DNA of 64,000 nucleotides. It comes from Mycobacterium sp. ITM-2016-00316 (GTDB lineage Bacteria > Actinomycetota > Actinomycetes > Mycobacteriales > Mycobacteriaceae). A program made the translations under genes and the position numbers. The notes under the pieces are model-generated. The model saw nothing but the letters and a program-made list of their open reading frames with translations, was not told the origin of the DNA and made no database searches. The stretch is from NCBI RefSeq assembly GCF_002968335.2, contig NZ_CP134398.1, positions 2,356,001 through 2,420,000 on the forward strand, read 5' to 3'. Shown in pieces: positions 1 through 10,822 of this stretch. Positions within the stretch are counted from its first letter, which is position 1, and every line of letters begins with the position of its first letter.

Positions 1-28
1 CGCGCTGCGGCCCGCGACGGCCACCGAG

Positions 29-319
29 GTGACCGTCGAGTTCACCGACGACGGGTACATCCGCCTCGACGCGGCGCTGGCCGGGAGTAGATTCGCCTCC
101 GATGCGGTCGCGGCCGTGGTACGCGATGACGACTTGTGGCTCATTCCGCTTCGTGGCCCGCGCAGCGGCGGGCTGCTGCTCAAGCAGCGCAATCCGGCGG
201 GGGATCGCAGTGCACTCGTTCACGAGGTGCTCTACGGTCGCATTCCCGTCGGTATTCGCGGCGCCTTCTGGGATGACGAGCGGGGCGCGCTGCGCATCCC
301 GTTGGAGCCGGCGACATGA
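29..319 (+). CDS. small protein of hydrogenase-type cluster, possibly 5'-truncated by window edge
   Basis: A 96-residue product read from a GTG at 29. The frame stays open to the left edge of the window, so the true start may lie further upstream. The protein is soluble, without Cys motifs, signal peptide or membrane segment, and I do not recognise a family. Its stop overlaps the next start (ATGA at 316-319), so it belongs to the same operon as the TPR, NifU/Rieske and NHL genes that follow. That neighbourhood resembles the accessory tail of mycobacterial group 1h [NiFe]-hydrogenase (hhy) clusters. A hydrogenase accessory role is inferred from position only. Confidence 0.6.
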   Translation: MTVEFTDDGYIRLDAALAGSRFASDAVAAVVRDDDLWLIPLRGPRSGGLLLKQRNPAGDRSALVHEVLYGRIPVGIRGAFWDDERGALRIPLEPAT

Positions 320-519
320 CGGCCGAACCGGCGCACACCGTGGAGACCCTGGTGGTGGAGGAACGCGGACAGTTCGCCGTTGACATCGTGGTGGTGTTCG
401 CCGAGGGCGTGGTGCGCAAGCGCATCAACACCCACCACACCCGCCGGCGGGCCGAACTGGCGGCCGGGCTGATCAAGCGCGCCGCCGAGCGGGACCGCAC
501 AGGGCCCCGGAACGGGTGA
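316..519 (+). CDS. small hypothetical protein, hydrogenase cluster
   Basis: A 67-residue protein whose ATG overlaps the previous stop by 4 nt, indicating translational coupling. The N-terminal half is acidic and beta-like. The C-terminal half is rich in Arg and Ala (RRRAELAAGLIKRAAERD) and probably helical. There is no signal peptide, membrane segment or metal motif. I do not recognise it. Its place in a tightly packed operon with codon usage like its neighbours argues that it is a real gene. Confidence 0.6.
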   Translation: MTAEPAHTVETLVVEERGQFAVDIVVVFAEGVVRKRINTHHTRRRAELAAGLIKRAAERDRTGPRNG

Positions 520-535
520 TATCGATGGGAGCGCC

Positions 536-1789
536 GTGACCGATACTGCGATCGCCGAGACCTCGGCGAAGCTCGCCGTGCGTCCACAACCGCTCGGTGC
601 GTTCGGCCTTCCCCTGGGCTACCTGCTGGTTCCCGCCGGTGCGGACACCGAGCCGGCGCGCGCGGCACTGCTGGCGGGCCGCCTGCCCGAAGACTGGCCG
701 TCCCGACTCGCTGCACACCGGCACGCGCTGGCCGGTGACCGGACCGCCGCCCTGGCCGCGCTGGACGGAACCGATCCGGTGACTCGTTACAACCGATTCG
801 TGCTGGACCCCGATCTGGAAGATGCCGACGAACTGCGTTCGGCGCTCGGCGAATTCGCGCCGCTTGTCGACGTGGTCCTGTTCGCGCTCGGCCGCGTCGA
901 CGTACCGCCGGAGGTGGGTGTCGCCGACGGCGAGTTGGCCGCCGTCGTGCTCGCGGCGCGCGCCAGCGACCTGTTGGCCGACAATCCGCCGTCGGCCATC
1001 GCCACCCTCGATTCGGCCGTTGATATTGCGCGCAGCGTATCGAGGCCATTGGCGGGGGTCCTCCTGGGCGCGTCGGCTTCGGTCTGCATCGCCACCGATG
1101 ACCCTGGCGAAGCGCATGAGCGCATCGAGAAAGCGCTGAGGCTGCTCGCCGACGCCGACGGCTTGCCCGTCGAACGCGCCGAACTGCATCTGAGCGCCGC
1201 GGGCGTGCTGCACGAACAGGCCCAGGAGAACCCGGGCCTGATCGCGCAGGCCGTGCCGCACTACCACTCGGCTCTGCAACTGGTGCGGCGCGAGGACGCA
1301 CCGCTGCTGTGGGCGTCGGCGCACGCCAACCTCGCGACCGCCTACCTGACCATGCCGATGGTCGAGGCTTCCAGTCAGCTGCGACTCGGTGTGGCATCGC
1401 AGTCGCTGCGGTCAGCGCTGACGGTCTACACCCGTGCGGAGTACCCGGAGCAGTGGGCCAGTGTCCAACTCAATCTTGCCAATTCGCTGGTGTACACACC
1501 GTCGAAGCATCAGGCCGACAACCTCGTCGAGGCCGTGGAGCTTTACGAGGCGGTGCTCGATGCCAGAGACCGGCACACCGATCCGCTCGGCAGGGCGCGG
1601 GTTTTGGCCAACCAGGGCAACGTGCTCGCCCACCTCGGCGCGTTCATGGAGGCCAAAGCCAAGTTGTACGAGGCGCGGTCGCTGTTCGAGGAGTTGAGCG
1701 ACGAGGAATCGGTGCGTGCGGTGCGCGGTGTCCTCGATGAGGTGGCCCGCCAGATCACGCTGAATCGAACCGAGGTCCCGCCCAGATGA
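536..1789 (+). CDS. tetratricopeptide-repeat protein, hydrogenase cluster
   Basis: A 417-residue, Ala/Leu-rich all-helical protein. It starts at a GTG 16 nt after the upstream gene, preceded by a GGGAG-type ribosome site near 526-531. From about residue 140 to the end it shows repeated helix pairs of TPR character, for example ASAHANLATAYL, QWASVQLNLANSLVY and GRARVLANQGNVLAHLG. Such proteins are scaffolds for protein complexes. It overlaps the start of the NifU/Rieske gene by 4 nt. By neighbourhood it probably assists assembly or docking of the hydrogenase encoded upstream of the window. That role is inference; the TPR fold is the supported part. Confidence 0.75.
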   Translation: MTDTAIAETSAKLAVRPQPLGAFGLPLGYLLVPAGADTEPARAALLAGRLPEDWPSRLAAHRHALAGDRTAALAALDGTDPVTRYNRFVLDPDLEDADELRSALGEFAPLVDVVLFALGRVDVPPEVGVADGELAAVVLAARASDLLADNPPSAIATLDSAVDIARSVSRPLAGVLLGASASVCIATDDPGEAHERIEKALRLLADADGLPVERAELHLSAAGVLHEQAQENPGLIAQAVPHYHSALQLVRREDAPLLWASAHANLATAYLTMPMVEASSQLRLGVASQSLRSALTVYTRAEYPEQWASVQLNLANSLVYTPSKHQADNLVEAVELYEAVLDARDRHTDPLGRARVLANQGNVLAHLGAFMEAKAKLYEARSLFEELSDEESVRAVRGVLDEVARQITLNRTEVPPR

Positions 1790-2691
1790 CCACCACCGCT
1801 GAACAATCCACTGCCGGCGGTGTTGATGAGCCGGAATTCGAGATGCTCGCCAAGCGCGTCGACGACGCGATGCGGGCGCTGGCGGGTTTGGATCCGATGT
1901 CGCGGGCCATCGCCGAGGAGGTCAAGGCAGCCGTCGAGGCGATTCACCGGGCCGGACTGATCAGCATCGTGCGCAGGCTCAAGGCAGACGAGGCGACTCG
2001 GGCCGCGTTGTTCGAACTCGTCGACGACCCGGTGGTGCACCTGCTGCTGTCGATTCATGAGATCGTCAGGCCCGATCCGATGACACTGGCCAATCGTGTG
2101 CTGGCAGAGGTGCGCCCGCAGCTGCAGAGCCACGGCGGCGATGTCGCGCTGGTACGTATCGAGGACGGCACCGCGTTCGTCCGGCTCGAAGGCGCGTGCA
2201 ATGGCTGCTCGATGTCGTCGGTGACGCTGCGCACCCTGGTCGAGGGCGCGCTCACCGAGGGCGTCCCCGGCGTGCGCCTGGTCGAAGTGCTGCCCAACGA
2301 ACCGTCACCCACCCTGATATCGGTGGAGTCGTTGACCATCGGGCTGAACCCGGCCAACGAAGGCTGGGTGCAGCTCGGCCCGGTCGCCGGTGTCCCCGAC
2401 GGCAACATCACCTCGAGGAGCCTGACGGCGGACTCAGGCGCCTACGCGGAGGTCATCATCGTCCGCGTCGCCAACAAGATGACGGCGTACCGCAACGAAT
2501 GTGCCCATGAGGCATTGCCGTTGGACAACGCGATGCTCGACGTCAGCAACGGAACACTCACCTGTCCCTGGCATGGCTTCTGCTATGACGCGACCTCGGG
2601 GGAGTGCCTGACCGCGCCGGGAGCCCAGTTGGAGCAGCTGCCGCTACGGATCGACAACGGCGACGTCTGGGTTCGGGTCGGGCAGGGATGA
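1786..2691 (+). CDS. hhyE: NifU-domain/Rieske [2Fe-2S] electron-transfer protein (HhyE-like)
   Basis: A 301-residue protein with two iron-sulfur modules. Residues about 105-170 match the NifU C-terminal domain, with the CxxC motif in GACNGCSMSSVTL. Residues about 205-300 form a Rieske-type ferredoxin, with CAHE near residue 240 and CPWHGF near 263, the four [2Fe-2S] ligands. The same architecture is known in mycobacterial hydrogenase operons as HucE/HhyE, proposed to pass electrons from the high-affinity hydrogenase to the respiratory chain. It is coupled to the TPR gene upstream and followed by the NHL propeller. The assignment to the hhy rather than huc type is inferred from the neighbours. 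Confidence 0.8.
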   Translation: MTTTAEQSTAGGVDEPEFEMLAKRVDDAMRALAGLDPMSRAIAEEVKAAVEAIHRAGLISIVRRLKADEATRAALFELVDDPVVHLLLSIHEIVRPDPMTLANRVLAEVRPQLQSHGGDVALVRIEDGTAFVRLEGACNGCSMSSVTLRTLVEGALTEGVPGVRLVEVLPNEPSPTLISVESLTIGLNPANEGWVQLGPVAGVPDGNITSRSLTADSGAYAEVIIVRVANKMTAYRNECAHEALPLDNAMLDVSNGTLTCPWHGFCYDATSGECLTAPGAQLEQLPLRIDNGDVWVRVGQG

Positions 2692-2700
2692 GTTGACCAC

Positions 2701-3879
2701 GTGAGCCGCTACACCGTGCGGATGAATGTCAGCGGACGACCCGACCGGCGCGATATCGCCCCCGAGGTCGATATGCGCGGCGGCTGGTCTCCTGAGGTAT
2801 GGCTGGGCGCGCCCGCGCCAGGTGGGCTGGCGCTGCCGCCGGCGAGCCCGACGATGGCCTGGATGTACTCGCCGCGCGGTGTGTTCCTCGGCGAAAACCA
2901 TTTCGTGGTAGCAGATTCCGGCAATCACCGGGTGCTGATCTGGCACGGCATTCCCACCGACGATGAGCAACCCGCCGATGTGGTGCTAGGTCAGCCCGAC
3001 GGCACGACGGAGGGCCGGGCGGCCAACGGGCGCGGGCCCGAACGCGGGATGAACTTGCCGACAGGGGTCCTGGTGCACGAGGGGCGGTTGATCGTCGCCG
3101 ACGCCTGGCACCACCGCATCCTGGTGTGGGACGAGGTCCCCGTGCTCAGTGACACACCGCCGGATCACATTCTCGGGCAGCCCGATCCCTGGAGCATTGC
3201 CCCGAATCAAGGTGGACAGTGTTCGGCGTCGACGTTCTACTGGCCGTTCGGCATCGCCATCGTCGGTACCCGCTTCTGGGTCGCGGACACCGGTAACCGG
3301 CGGGTGCTCGGCTGGGACGGCGGCATCCCCGGCCCGGGATGTCCGGCCGATATCGTGCTCGGGCAGCCCGATGACACCCACCGCGAGGAGAACCGCGGCG
3401 ACGATGCCGGCCCGGCCAGTTTTCGCTGGCCGCACGATATCGCCGGCCACGATGACATGCTGCTGGTCGCCGATGCCGGCGACCACCGGATACTCGGCTG
3501 GTCACCGCACCCCGAGACCGATCGATCGGCGGATATCGTCCTGGGTCAACCGGACTTCTCCAGTGTCGCCGAGTGGCCGTACGGACCGCACACCGGCGAC
3601 CGGTTCCGCTTCCCCTACGCGATCGGTCTGGACGCAGGGCGCCTGGCGATCGCCGACACCGCGAACAACCGGATTCTGTTGTGGGATGGCGTGCCCACCG
3701 ACGGCCGCGCGGCGGATCATGTGCTGGCCCAACCGGATTTCGCGTCCAACGGCGAGAACCGGTGGACATCGGTGCAGCCGGACACGCTGTGCTGGCCGTA
3801 CGGGATCTCGTTGCACGGCGACCGGTTGGCAGTCTCGGACTCCGGCAACAACCGCGTGATGATCTGGCATCGATCGTGA
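2701..3879 (+). CDS. NHL-repeat beta-propeller protein, hydrogenase cluster
   Basis: A 392-residue protein made of six recurring blades, each ending in a variant of ADxxNxRxLxWxxxP: VADSGNHRVLIW, VADAWHHRILVW, VADTGNRRVLGW, VADAGDHRILGW, IADTANNRILLW and VSDSGNNRVMIW. Each repeat also carries a D-x-VLGQPD-type strand. This is a six-bladed NHL propeller. There is no signal peptide, so it should be cytoplasmic. It starts at a GTG 10 nt after the NifU/Rieske gene and overlaps the next gene by 4 nt. Propellers of this kind recur in actinobacterial hydrogenase clusters and may be binding platforms; no reaction is proposed. Confidence 0.8.
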   Translation: MSRYTVRMNVSGRPDRRDIAPEVDMRGGWSPEVWLGAPAPGGLALPPASPTMAWMYSPRGVFLGENHFVVADSGNHRVLIWHGIPTDDEQPADVVLGQPDGTTEGRAANGRGPERGMNLPTGVLVHEGRLIVADAWHHRILVWDEVPVLSDTPPDHILGQPDPWSIAPNQGGQCSASTFYWPFGIAIVGTRFWVADTGNRRVLGWDGGIPGPGCPADIVLGQPDDTHREENRGDDAGPASFRWPHDIAGHDDMLLVADAGDHRILGWSPHPETDRSADIVLGQPDFSSVAEWPYGPHTGDRFRFPYAIGLDAGRLAIADTANNRILLWDGVPTDGRAADHVLAQPDFASNGENRWTSVQPDTLCWPYGISLHGDRLAVSDSGNNRVMIWHRS

Positions 3880-4703
3880 GGCCACGAATTGTCCAGGACG
3901 AAGGTCAATTGGGCTTCTTCTGGGCCACCGCACGCGGCGTGCCGACTTCGTTGCCGGCCCTGGTCACCGCCGACGACGAGCCGGACCGGTTGGTCGCCAC
4001 CCACCTGGAGGCGATCGACGACGCGCTGATCATCGCCGCCGGGCGGTTCGGCGAGATACTCGGCGGAGGGCGGCGCCCGACCCGCCAGGAATGCGACGAG
4101 CTACGCAATCTGCATCGTTCGCTCGATCGGCTCTGCCACGAGTACGCCTCCGCGCTGGAGGCCACTGCGTGCACCGCGGATCTTCGCGCGGGCAAGATCA
4201 TCGGCACCGCGGCGCTGGTATCCATCCTGGCTCGCGAGCCGCTCGGGTTGCTCGGGCCCGCACCGTTGGACGGCGAGCTCGACGATCCGGCGATCGGCGT
4301 CATCGGCGGGTTCGGCGAGATGGTGCAGGTCGACCCGGACCGGCCCTGGAAAGGGGGTCGTTGGATCGTGAGAACGGAAGCGGGGCAACGCTATCCACTG
4401 ACCTTGTCGATGTTGTTGTTCGACAGTTCGGGGGTGAACAAAGAAGCGTCGCGCAAAGAACACCTGGAAGCACTGCGGTCCGTGGTCGGCGCGGCCCTCG
4501 TTGCCGATGCCGACCCGATGGCCGTCACCTGTGCGCTCGACTGGCTGCTGTACGACTGGCTGATGGCGCACCGCGAGGGCCCGGACAGTGCTGAGATTGT
4601 GTTCCCCAAGGGCTATGAGTCGGACGCGGGCCTGATCGTCGGGGCAGCGGCGGCCTCGGCTGCGGCCAGGGCGACATTCGATCCCGGGCTTCTCGCTCTC
4701 TAG
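3876..4703 (+). CDS. hypothetical protein, last gene of hydrogenase-type cluster
   Basis: A 275-residue soluble protein starting at a GTG that overlaps the NHL stop (GTGA at 3876-3879); an earlier in-frame start would lie inside the NHL gene. Helical segments run through residues 40-110, and a beta-rich middle around 140-185 contains GERYPLTLSMLLFDSSGVNK-like strands. There are no Cys clusters or recognisable catalytic motifs. It closes the operon and converges on the epimerase gene with a 4-nt overlap at the stops. It is conserved in position rather than recognised by family, so its role is unknown. Confidence 0.65.
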   Translation: MRPRIVQDEGQLGFFWATARGVPTSLPALVTADDEPDRLVATHLEAIDDALIIAAGRFGEILGGGRRPTRQECDELRNLHRSLDRLCHEYASALEATACTADLRAGKIIGTAALVSILAREPLGLLGPAPLDGELDDPAIGVIGGFGEMVQVDPDRPWKGGRWIVRTEAGQRYPLTLSMLLFDSSGVNKEASRKEHLEALRSVVGAALVADADPMAVTCALDWLLYDWLMAHREGPDSAEIVFPKGYESDAGLIVGAAAASAAARATFDPGLLAL

Positions 4704-5602
4704 GCCCCCACCAGTTCCGGGTGGAATTTCGTCACCATCCGGCGGATGCCGTCGCGCCAGTCCACCGAGGTGCCGCCGACCAGTTCGTGCATCAGCGTCG
4801 TATCGGTCGGGCCGCCGCGCAGGGCCGCCTCGCTCTCCTCGAACACCGGTGCGCTGCCCACGAGTTCGCCGATATAGGCACACCACTCCTGCAGGCTGAC
4901 CGCCTGATCTCCGCACCAGTTGACCGTCGTGGCGGGCACCGAGGCGGCTTCCAGCATCTTCGGCAGCGTCGCGATGATGTCATCCTCGTGAATCGGGTTG
5001 TAGCGGGCGGGCCCGCCGGGTGGGACTGGGATCGGCACACCCGAGCGCATCATCTCCATCTGAAAGAACGGCCAGCCGCCGTTGTCGCCGTAGGGCACGT
5101 TGAGCCGGGCGATCACCGTCGGCACACCGAGCGCGCGGGCCATCGTCCGGGCCACCACCTCGCCGGCGATCTTGGAGATCGAGTACGTCGGAAACAGCGA
5201 CTTGTGGTTGTCGCCGAGCGCCGCGGTCTCGGTGCGTGGTTCATCGTCCGGCGGGTCGTACACCGCGGCCGACGAACAGTGCAGGAACGCCTTGGCGTCG
5301 GCGCAGTGCGCCATCAGCAGGCCGACGGATTCGGCGTTGGCTCCCAGGTCCTTGTCCCAGCGCCCGCTCTTGGCGACCGCCAGGTTGAGGACGTAGTCGA
5401 AATCCGACGGGATGGAACTGAAGTCGCCGGCGGCCAGGTTGACCTTCTGGCAGCGAATTCCGGCGCGCTCCAGGTTCTCGCGGGCCGCGGCATCGGTGAA
5501 GCGGGCGATGCCCCACACCTCGTTGTCCGCCGCGAGCGATAACGCCAGCGGCGACGCGACCTGTCCGGTGGGACCGGTGATGAGGATCTTTGCGCCACGC
5601 AT
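4700..5602 (-). CDS. NAD(P)-dependent epimerase/dehydratase (extended SDR)
   Basis: A 300-residue protein beginning MRGAKILITGPTGQVASPL, a Rossmann GxxGxxA nucleotide-binding loop at residues 9-15. The extended-SDR catalytic pattern follows: a Ser-rich strand ending HCSSAAVY near residue 112, and YSISK near 140 as the YxxxK pair. It resembles sugar-nucleotide epimerases and 3-beta-HSD/isomerase-like enzymes, but the substrate cannot be read. It converges on the hydrogenase-cluster tail and is transcribed away from dapB. The lipoprotein gene upstream on the same strand is separated by 51 nt. Confidence 0.75.
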   Translation of the reverse strand: MRGAKILITGPTGQVASPLALSLAADNEVWGIARFTDAAARENLERAGIRCQKVNLAAGDFSSIPSDFDYVLNLAVAKSGRWDKDLGANAESVGLLMAHCADAKAFLHCSSAAVYDPPDDEPRTETAALGDNHKSLFPTYSISKIAGEVVARTMARALGVPTVIARLNVPYGDNGGWPFFQMEMMRSGVPIPVPPGGPARYNPIHEDDIIATLPKMLEAASVPATTVNWCGDQAVSLQEWCAYIGELVGSAPVFEESEAALRGGPTDTTLMHELVGGTSVDWRDGIRRMVTKFHPELVGA

Positions 5603-5653
5603 GGCCAGATGCTAACCACCGGTCGCGGTCTCGCGATGCGAAATGCCGTCGGC

Positions 5654-7656
<2,003 letters not shown>

Positions 7657-7660
<4 letters not shown>

Positions 7661-8106
7661 AGCTGCTCGTGGTGCACCACACGCCGTCGCCGCACTGCCA
7701 CGAGATGTTCGAGGCCGTCATCGCCGGCGCGACCGACCCCGATATCGAGGGGGTGGAGGTCATCCGTCGCCCGGCGCTCACGGTGTCACCGGCGGAGATG
7801 CTCGACGCCGACGGTTACCTGCTGGGTTCACCGGCCAATCTGGGCTACATCTCGGGCGCGCTCAAGCACGCCTTCGACGGCGCCTACTACCAGCTGCTGG
7901 ACAGCACCCGCGGTCGGCCGTTCGGGCTGTACCTGCACGGCAACGAGGGCACCGAGGGTGCCGAGCGGGCGGTCGACGGCATCACGGCGGGTCTGGGCTG
8001 GGTGAAAGTGGCCGACCACGTGGTGGTCTCCGGGAAACCCGACAAGGCCGACCTGGAGGCGTGCTGGAACCTCGGGGCGACCGTTGCCGCGCAATTGATG
8101 CAGTGA
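7657..8106 (+). CDS. flavodoxin-like/NAD(P)H-dependent FMN reductase family protein (Rv2771c-like)
   Basis: A 149-residue protein beginning MKLLVVHHTPSPHCHEM, a flavodoxin-type strand followed by a phosphate-binding loop. LGSPANLGYISGALKHAFD near residues 53-71 is the second FMN-contacting loop typical of the flavodoxin/NQO superfamily. It starts on a GTGA overlap with the preceding gene. It is third in the dapB-Rv2772c-Rv2771c series of mycobacteria. A cytosolic flavoprotein is likely; the substrate is not known. Confidence 0.75.
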
Positions 8107-8176
8107 CGCGGGTATCAGAGCGGGAATCGAATGGCACACTGACCGCGACGGTCACGTACAGACGACAGGGGTAGCC

Positions 8177-8635
8177 ATGCCGGGAATCGCCGAACTTGCC
8201 CTCGGTGCCGCACCGATCGCCGGCGGCGCGCTGCTGGGTCTGGCGGCCGGCGCGTTCAAGGGCCCCGATATCCGCGGCGCGATCCAGGCCGATATGGAGC
8301 TGCTGGAGAAGCTGCCCGCCGAGCAGGTGGAGCGGCGCGCGGCGCTGCAGCGGTCCATCGATCTGCGCATCGACGACATCGTCGCGGCCGTGGACAAGAA
8401 CCGCGAGATCCGCGAGATGGCCGCCTCCTACACCGGGAACTGGCGAGACATCGTGGTGTTCATCTGCACGGTGCTGTTCGCCATCGTCTGGTGGAATGTC
8501 AGCCACGCCCGCAGCAACTGGCTGGTGATGTTCATCCTGCTGATCGTGCTGTCGATCCTCGCCGCGGTGTATGCCGCCCGCGGCATCTTCCGGGCGCTCG
8601 CCACGTTCCTGCACGGCCGCCGGCGCGCCGAATGA
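8177..8635 (+). CDS. conserved membrane protein
   Basis: A 152-residue protein with a Gly/Ala-rich hydrophobic N-terminus (residues 5-25), an amphipathic charged middle (about 30-90), and two membrane helices at about 97-113 and 119-138. It has a basic tail (HGRRRAE). A purine run (GACAGGGGTAGCC) precedes the ATG. It stands alone, 70 nt behind the flavodoxin-like gene and tail-to-tail with the dienelactone hydrolase gene. I do not recognise the family. Confidence 0.7.
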   Translation: MPGIAELALGAAPIAGGALLGLAAGAFKGPDIRGAIQADMELLEKLPAEQVERRAALQRSIDLRIDDIVAAVDKNREIREMAASYTGNWRDIVVFICTVLFAIVWWNVSHARSNWLVMFILLIVLSILAAVYAARGIFRALATFLHGRRRAE

Positions 8636-8636
8636 G

Positions 8637-9374
8637 TCAGCTCAGCGTGCTGCCGAACACCTGCGCCATCGCCTCCCAGTGCTGGCGGGCCGCCGACTCG
8701 TCATAGGGCAGGTTGTCCGGCACCGCGAAACCATGGGCGGCCGAGTAGAACTCGATGGTGTGATCGACCCCGGCCTCGGTCAGCGCCGCCTCCAGGACCA
8801 GCGAGTCCTCGACGGTGAACGAGGCATCGTCGCGGGCTCCGCCCACGTAGACCCGGGCCTTGATCTTGTCGGCCAGCAGGTGCGGGCTGCCCGGATCGTC
8901 GGCGGCCAGCCCGCCGCCGTGAAACGACATCGCCGCCGCCACCCGGTCGGGGACCCGGCCCGCGACGATCAGCGAGGTCCGCCCGCCCATGCAGTACCCG
9001 GTGGTGCCGAAGGTGTCGCCGGAGACGTCGGGGCGCGCCTGCAGGTAGTCGAAGAACGCGGCCGCGTCGGCGGCCATGATCTCGGGGGTGACCTTGGCGA
9101 TCATCCCGAAGAGCCGCTTGCGTTCGTCGTCATCGGCGAACACCGTGCCCATGTCGAAGGGCGTCCACCCGGCGTCGCGGTAGTAGACATCGGGGACCAG
9201 CACCACGTAGCCGTACCCGGCGAGCTGGGCGGCCATCTCGTCGAAGGTGGCCCGGACGCCGCCGGCGTCGGGGTACATCACCACCGCGGGCCAGGGCCCG
9301 TCCCCCTCGGGAGTCGCGACCGTGACGCGGCAGGCGCCTTCGGCGGTGGTGATGGTGTCTGTGGTGGTCGGCAT
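8637..9374 (-). CDS. dienelactone hydrolase family protein (Rv2765-like)
   Basis: An alpha/beta hydrolase of 245 residues counted from the ATG at 9374. An in-frame upstream start would add 13 residues not seen in the family. The nucleophile elbow is GYCMGG near residue 125, with Cys as expected for dienelactone hydrolases rather than Ser. A conserved Asp (GARDDASF) and His (SAAHGFAV) complete the triad. Family members open lactone rings in aromatic degradation; the natural substrate here is unknown. The gene is divergent from thyA, as in M. tuberculosis, and the spacer holds a long palindrome. Confidence 0.85.
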   Translation of the reverse strand: MPTTTDTITTAEGACRVTVATPEGDGPWPAVVMYPDAGGVRATFDEMAAQLAGYGYVVLVPDVYYRDAGWTPFDMGTVFADDDERKRLFGMIAKVTPEIMAADAAAFFDYLQARPDVSGDTFGTTGYCMGGRTSLIVAGRVPDRVAAAMSFHGGGLAADDPGSPHLLADKIKARVYVGGARDDASFTVEDSLVLEAALTEAGVDHTIEFYSAAHGFAVPDNLPYDESAARQHWEAMAQVFGSTLS

Positions 9375-9414
9375 GGTGTCCGTTCTACCCGACGGCACCG
9401 AGCGTGGGGTCACC

Positions 9415-9478
9415 CAATGTCACCCTGGGAGCTTCGCCATGGATATATAGGCGTGACGCCGCTCCCAGCGCGACATTG
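9415..9478. repeat. 64-bp interrupted palindrome in the thyA upstream region
   Basis: The outer arms CAATGTC (9415-9421) and GACATTG (9472-9478) are exact reverse complements. So are the inner arms CTGGGAGC (9425-9432) and GCTCCCAG (9461-9468). Three unpaired bases lie symmetrically between them on each side. A small hairpin GGCG-TGA-CGCC (9450-9460) sits inside the loop. It lies between two divergent genes, so it is not a terminator. It could be a dispersed intergenic repeat element or a large operator. Confidence 0.65.
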
Positions 9479-9502
9479 CGATCAGGCCCGCGTCGGTTCC
9501 TT

Positions 9503-9508
9503 TAAGCT
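9503..9508 (+). promoter_or_regulatory. -10 hexamer TAAGCT of thyA; leaderless start
   Basis: TAAGCT is followed by 6 nt and then the thyA GTG at 9515. No Shine-Dalgarno sequence is visible upstream of that GTG. This is the spacing expected for a leaderless transcript. Confidence 0.5.
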
Positions 9509-9514
9509 GACCGT

Positions 9515-10315
9515 GTGCCCATTGCGACCCCTTATGAGGATCTGCTGCGCCTGGTGATGGCCCGGGGGACACCGAAATCTGATCGCACCGGCACCGGGAC
9601 CCGCAGCATGTTCGGCCATCAACTGCGTTACGACCTGGCCGCCGGCTTTCCGCTGATCACCACCAAGAAGGTGCACACCAAGTCCATCGTCTACGAACTG
9701 CTGTGGTTCCTGCGTGGTGACTCGAACGTGCGCTGGCTGCAGGAGCGCGGCGTCACCATCTGGGATGAATGGGCTTCCGACACCGGTGATCTCGGACCGG
9801 TGTACGGCGTGCAGTGGCGCTCCTGGCCGACACCGTCGGGTGCGCACATCGATCAGATCAGCGCGTCGCTGGAACTGTTGAAGCGCGACCCCGACAGCCG
9901 GCGCAACATCGTGTCGGCCTGGAACGTCGGGGAGATCCCGCAGATGGCCCTGCCACCGTGCCACGCGTTCTTCCAGTTCTATGTCGCCGACGGCAAGCTG
10001 TCCTGCCAGCTGTACCAGCGCAGCGCGGACCTCTTTCTCGGCGTGCCCTTCAACATCGCCAGCTATGCGCTGCTGACCCACATGATGGCGGCTCAGGCCG
10101 GCCTGCAGGTCGGCGAGTTCATCTGGACCGGCGGGGATTGCCACATCTATGACAACCATGTCGACCAGGTGGCGTTGCAGCTGTCCCGCGATCCGCGTCC
10201 CTATCCCGAACTCGTGCTGGCGCCCCGGGATTCGATCTTCGACTACACCTACGAGGACATCGCCATCGTGAACTACGACCCGCACCCGGGCATCAAGGCC
10301 CCGGTGGCGGTATGA
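9515..10315 (+). CDS. thyA: thymidylate synthase
   Basis: Methylates dUMP to dTMP using methylenetetrahydrofolate, yielding dihydrofolate. The protein has 266 residues, close to other ThyA proteins. The phosphate-binding RTGTGTR loop is at residues 24-30, the catalytic Cys149 is in [11 protein letters not shown], and [13 protein letters not shown] carries the paired arginines. A GTG start is chosen because it sits directly behind a -10 element. It overlaps dfrA by 4 nt, so the enzyme that recycles its product is made from the same mRNA. Confidence 0.97.
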   Translation: MPIATPYEDLLRLVMARGTPKSDRTGTGTRSMFGHQLRYDLAAGFPLITTKKVHTKSIVYELLWFLRGDSNVRWLQERGVTIWDEWASDTGDLGPVYGVQWRSWPTPSGAHIDQISASLELLKRDPDSRRNIVSAWNVGEIPQMALPPCHAFFQFYVADGKLSCQLYQRSADLFLGVPFNIASYALLTHMMAAQAGLQVGEFIWTGGDCHIYDNHVDQVALQLSRDPRPYPELVLAPRDSIFDYTYEDIAIVNYDPHPGIKAPVAV

Positions 10316-10779
10316 GACTGATCTGGGCGCAGTCGACCTCCGGGGTGATTGGACGGGACAACGGCATCCCCTGGCGGCTGCCCGAGGATCAGGCCCGGTT
10401 CAAGGAGCTGACCATGGGGCAGACCGTCGTGATGGGCCGGCTGACCTGGGAGTCGCTGCCGGCCAAGGTGCGCCCGCTGCCCGGGCGCCGCAACGTGGTG
10501 GTCTCGCGGGATCCCGGGTACCGCGCCGAGGGCGCGGACGTGGTGACCGAACTACCGGCGTCCCGCGACATCTGGGTGATCGGCGGTGCGCAGCTGTATG
10601 CAGCGGCGCTGCCGCTGGCCGACCGATGCGAGATCACCGAGGTCGACATCGACCTGCCGCGCGATGACGACGACGCGACCGCACCGGTGCTCGACGAAAC
10701 CTGGGTCGGCACCGAGGGGGACTGGCTGACCAGCGATTCGGGCCTGCGGTACCGGTTCAGCAGCTACCTGCGCACCTGA
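10312..10779 (+). CDS. dfrA: dihydrofolate reductase
   Basis: Reduces dihydrofolate to tetrahydrofolate with NADPH and is the trimethoprim target. The 155 residues include the N-terminal [21 protein letters not shown], in which the [14 protein letters not shown] segment carries the folate-binding Asp. [10 protein letters not shown] follows near residue 44 and the [13 protein letters not shown] loop near residue 86. The start overlaps the thyA stop (ATGA). The usual mycobacterial thyA-dfrA pair is intact. Confidence 0.97.
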   Translation: MRLIWAQSTSGVIGRDNGIPWRLPEDQARFKELTMGQTVVMGRLTWESLPAKVRPLPGRRNVVVSRDPGYRAEGADVVTELPASRDIWVIGGAQLYAAALPLADRCEITEVDIDLPRDDDDATAPVLDETWVGTEGDWLTSDSGLRYRFSSYLRT

Positions 10780-10822
10780 CCGCGCCGACGGAGTTGTCGG
10801 TGCCGTAGGGAACGATGGCGGC

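Noticed and set aside
180..1397. 405-codon open frame antisense to the TPR gene
   Set aside because: Arg/Pro-rich translation typical of the shadow frame of a GC-rich gene, and no ribosome site; the plus-strand TPR gene has coherent motifs.
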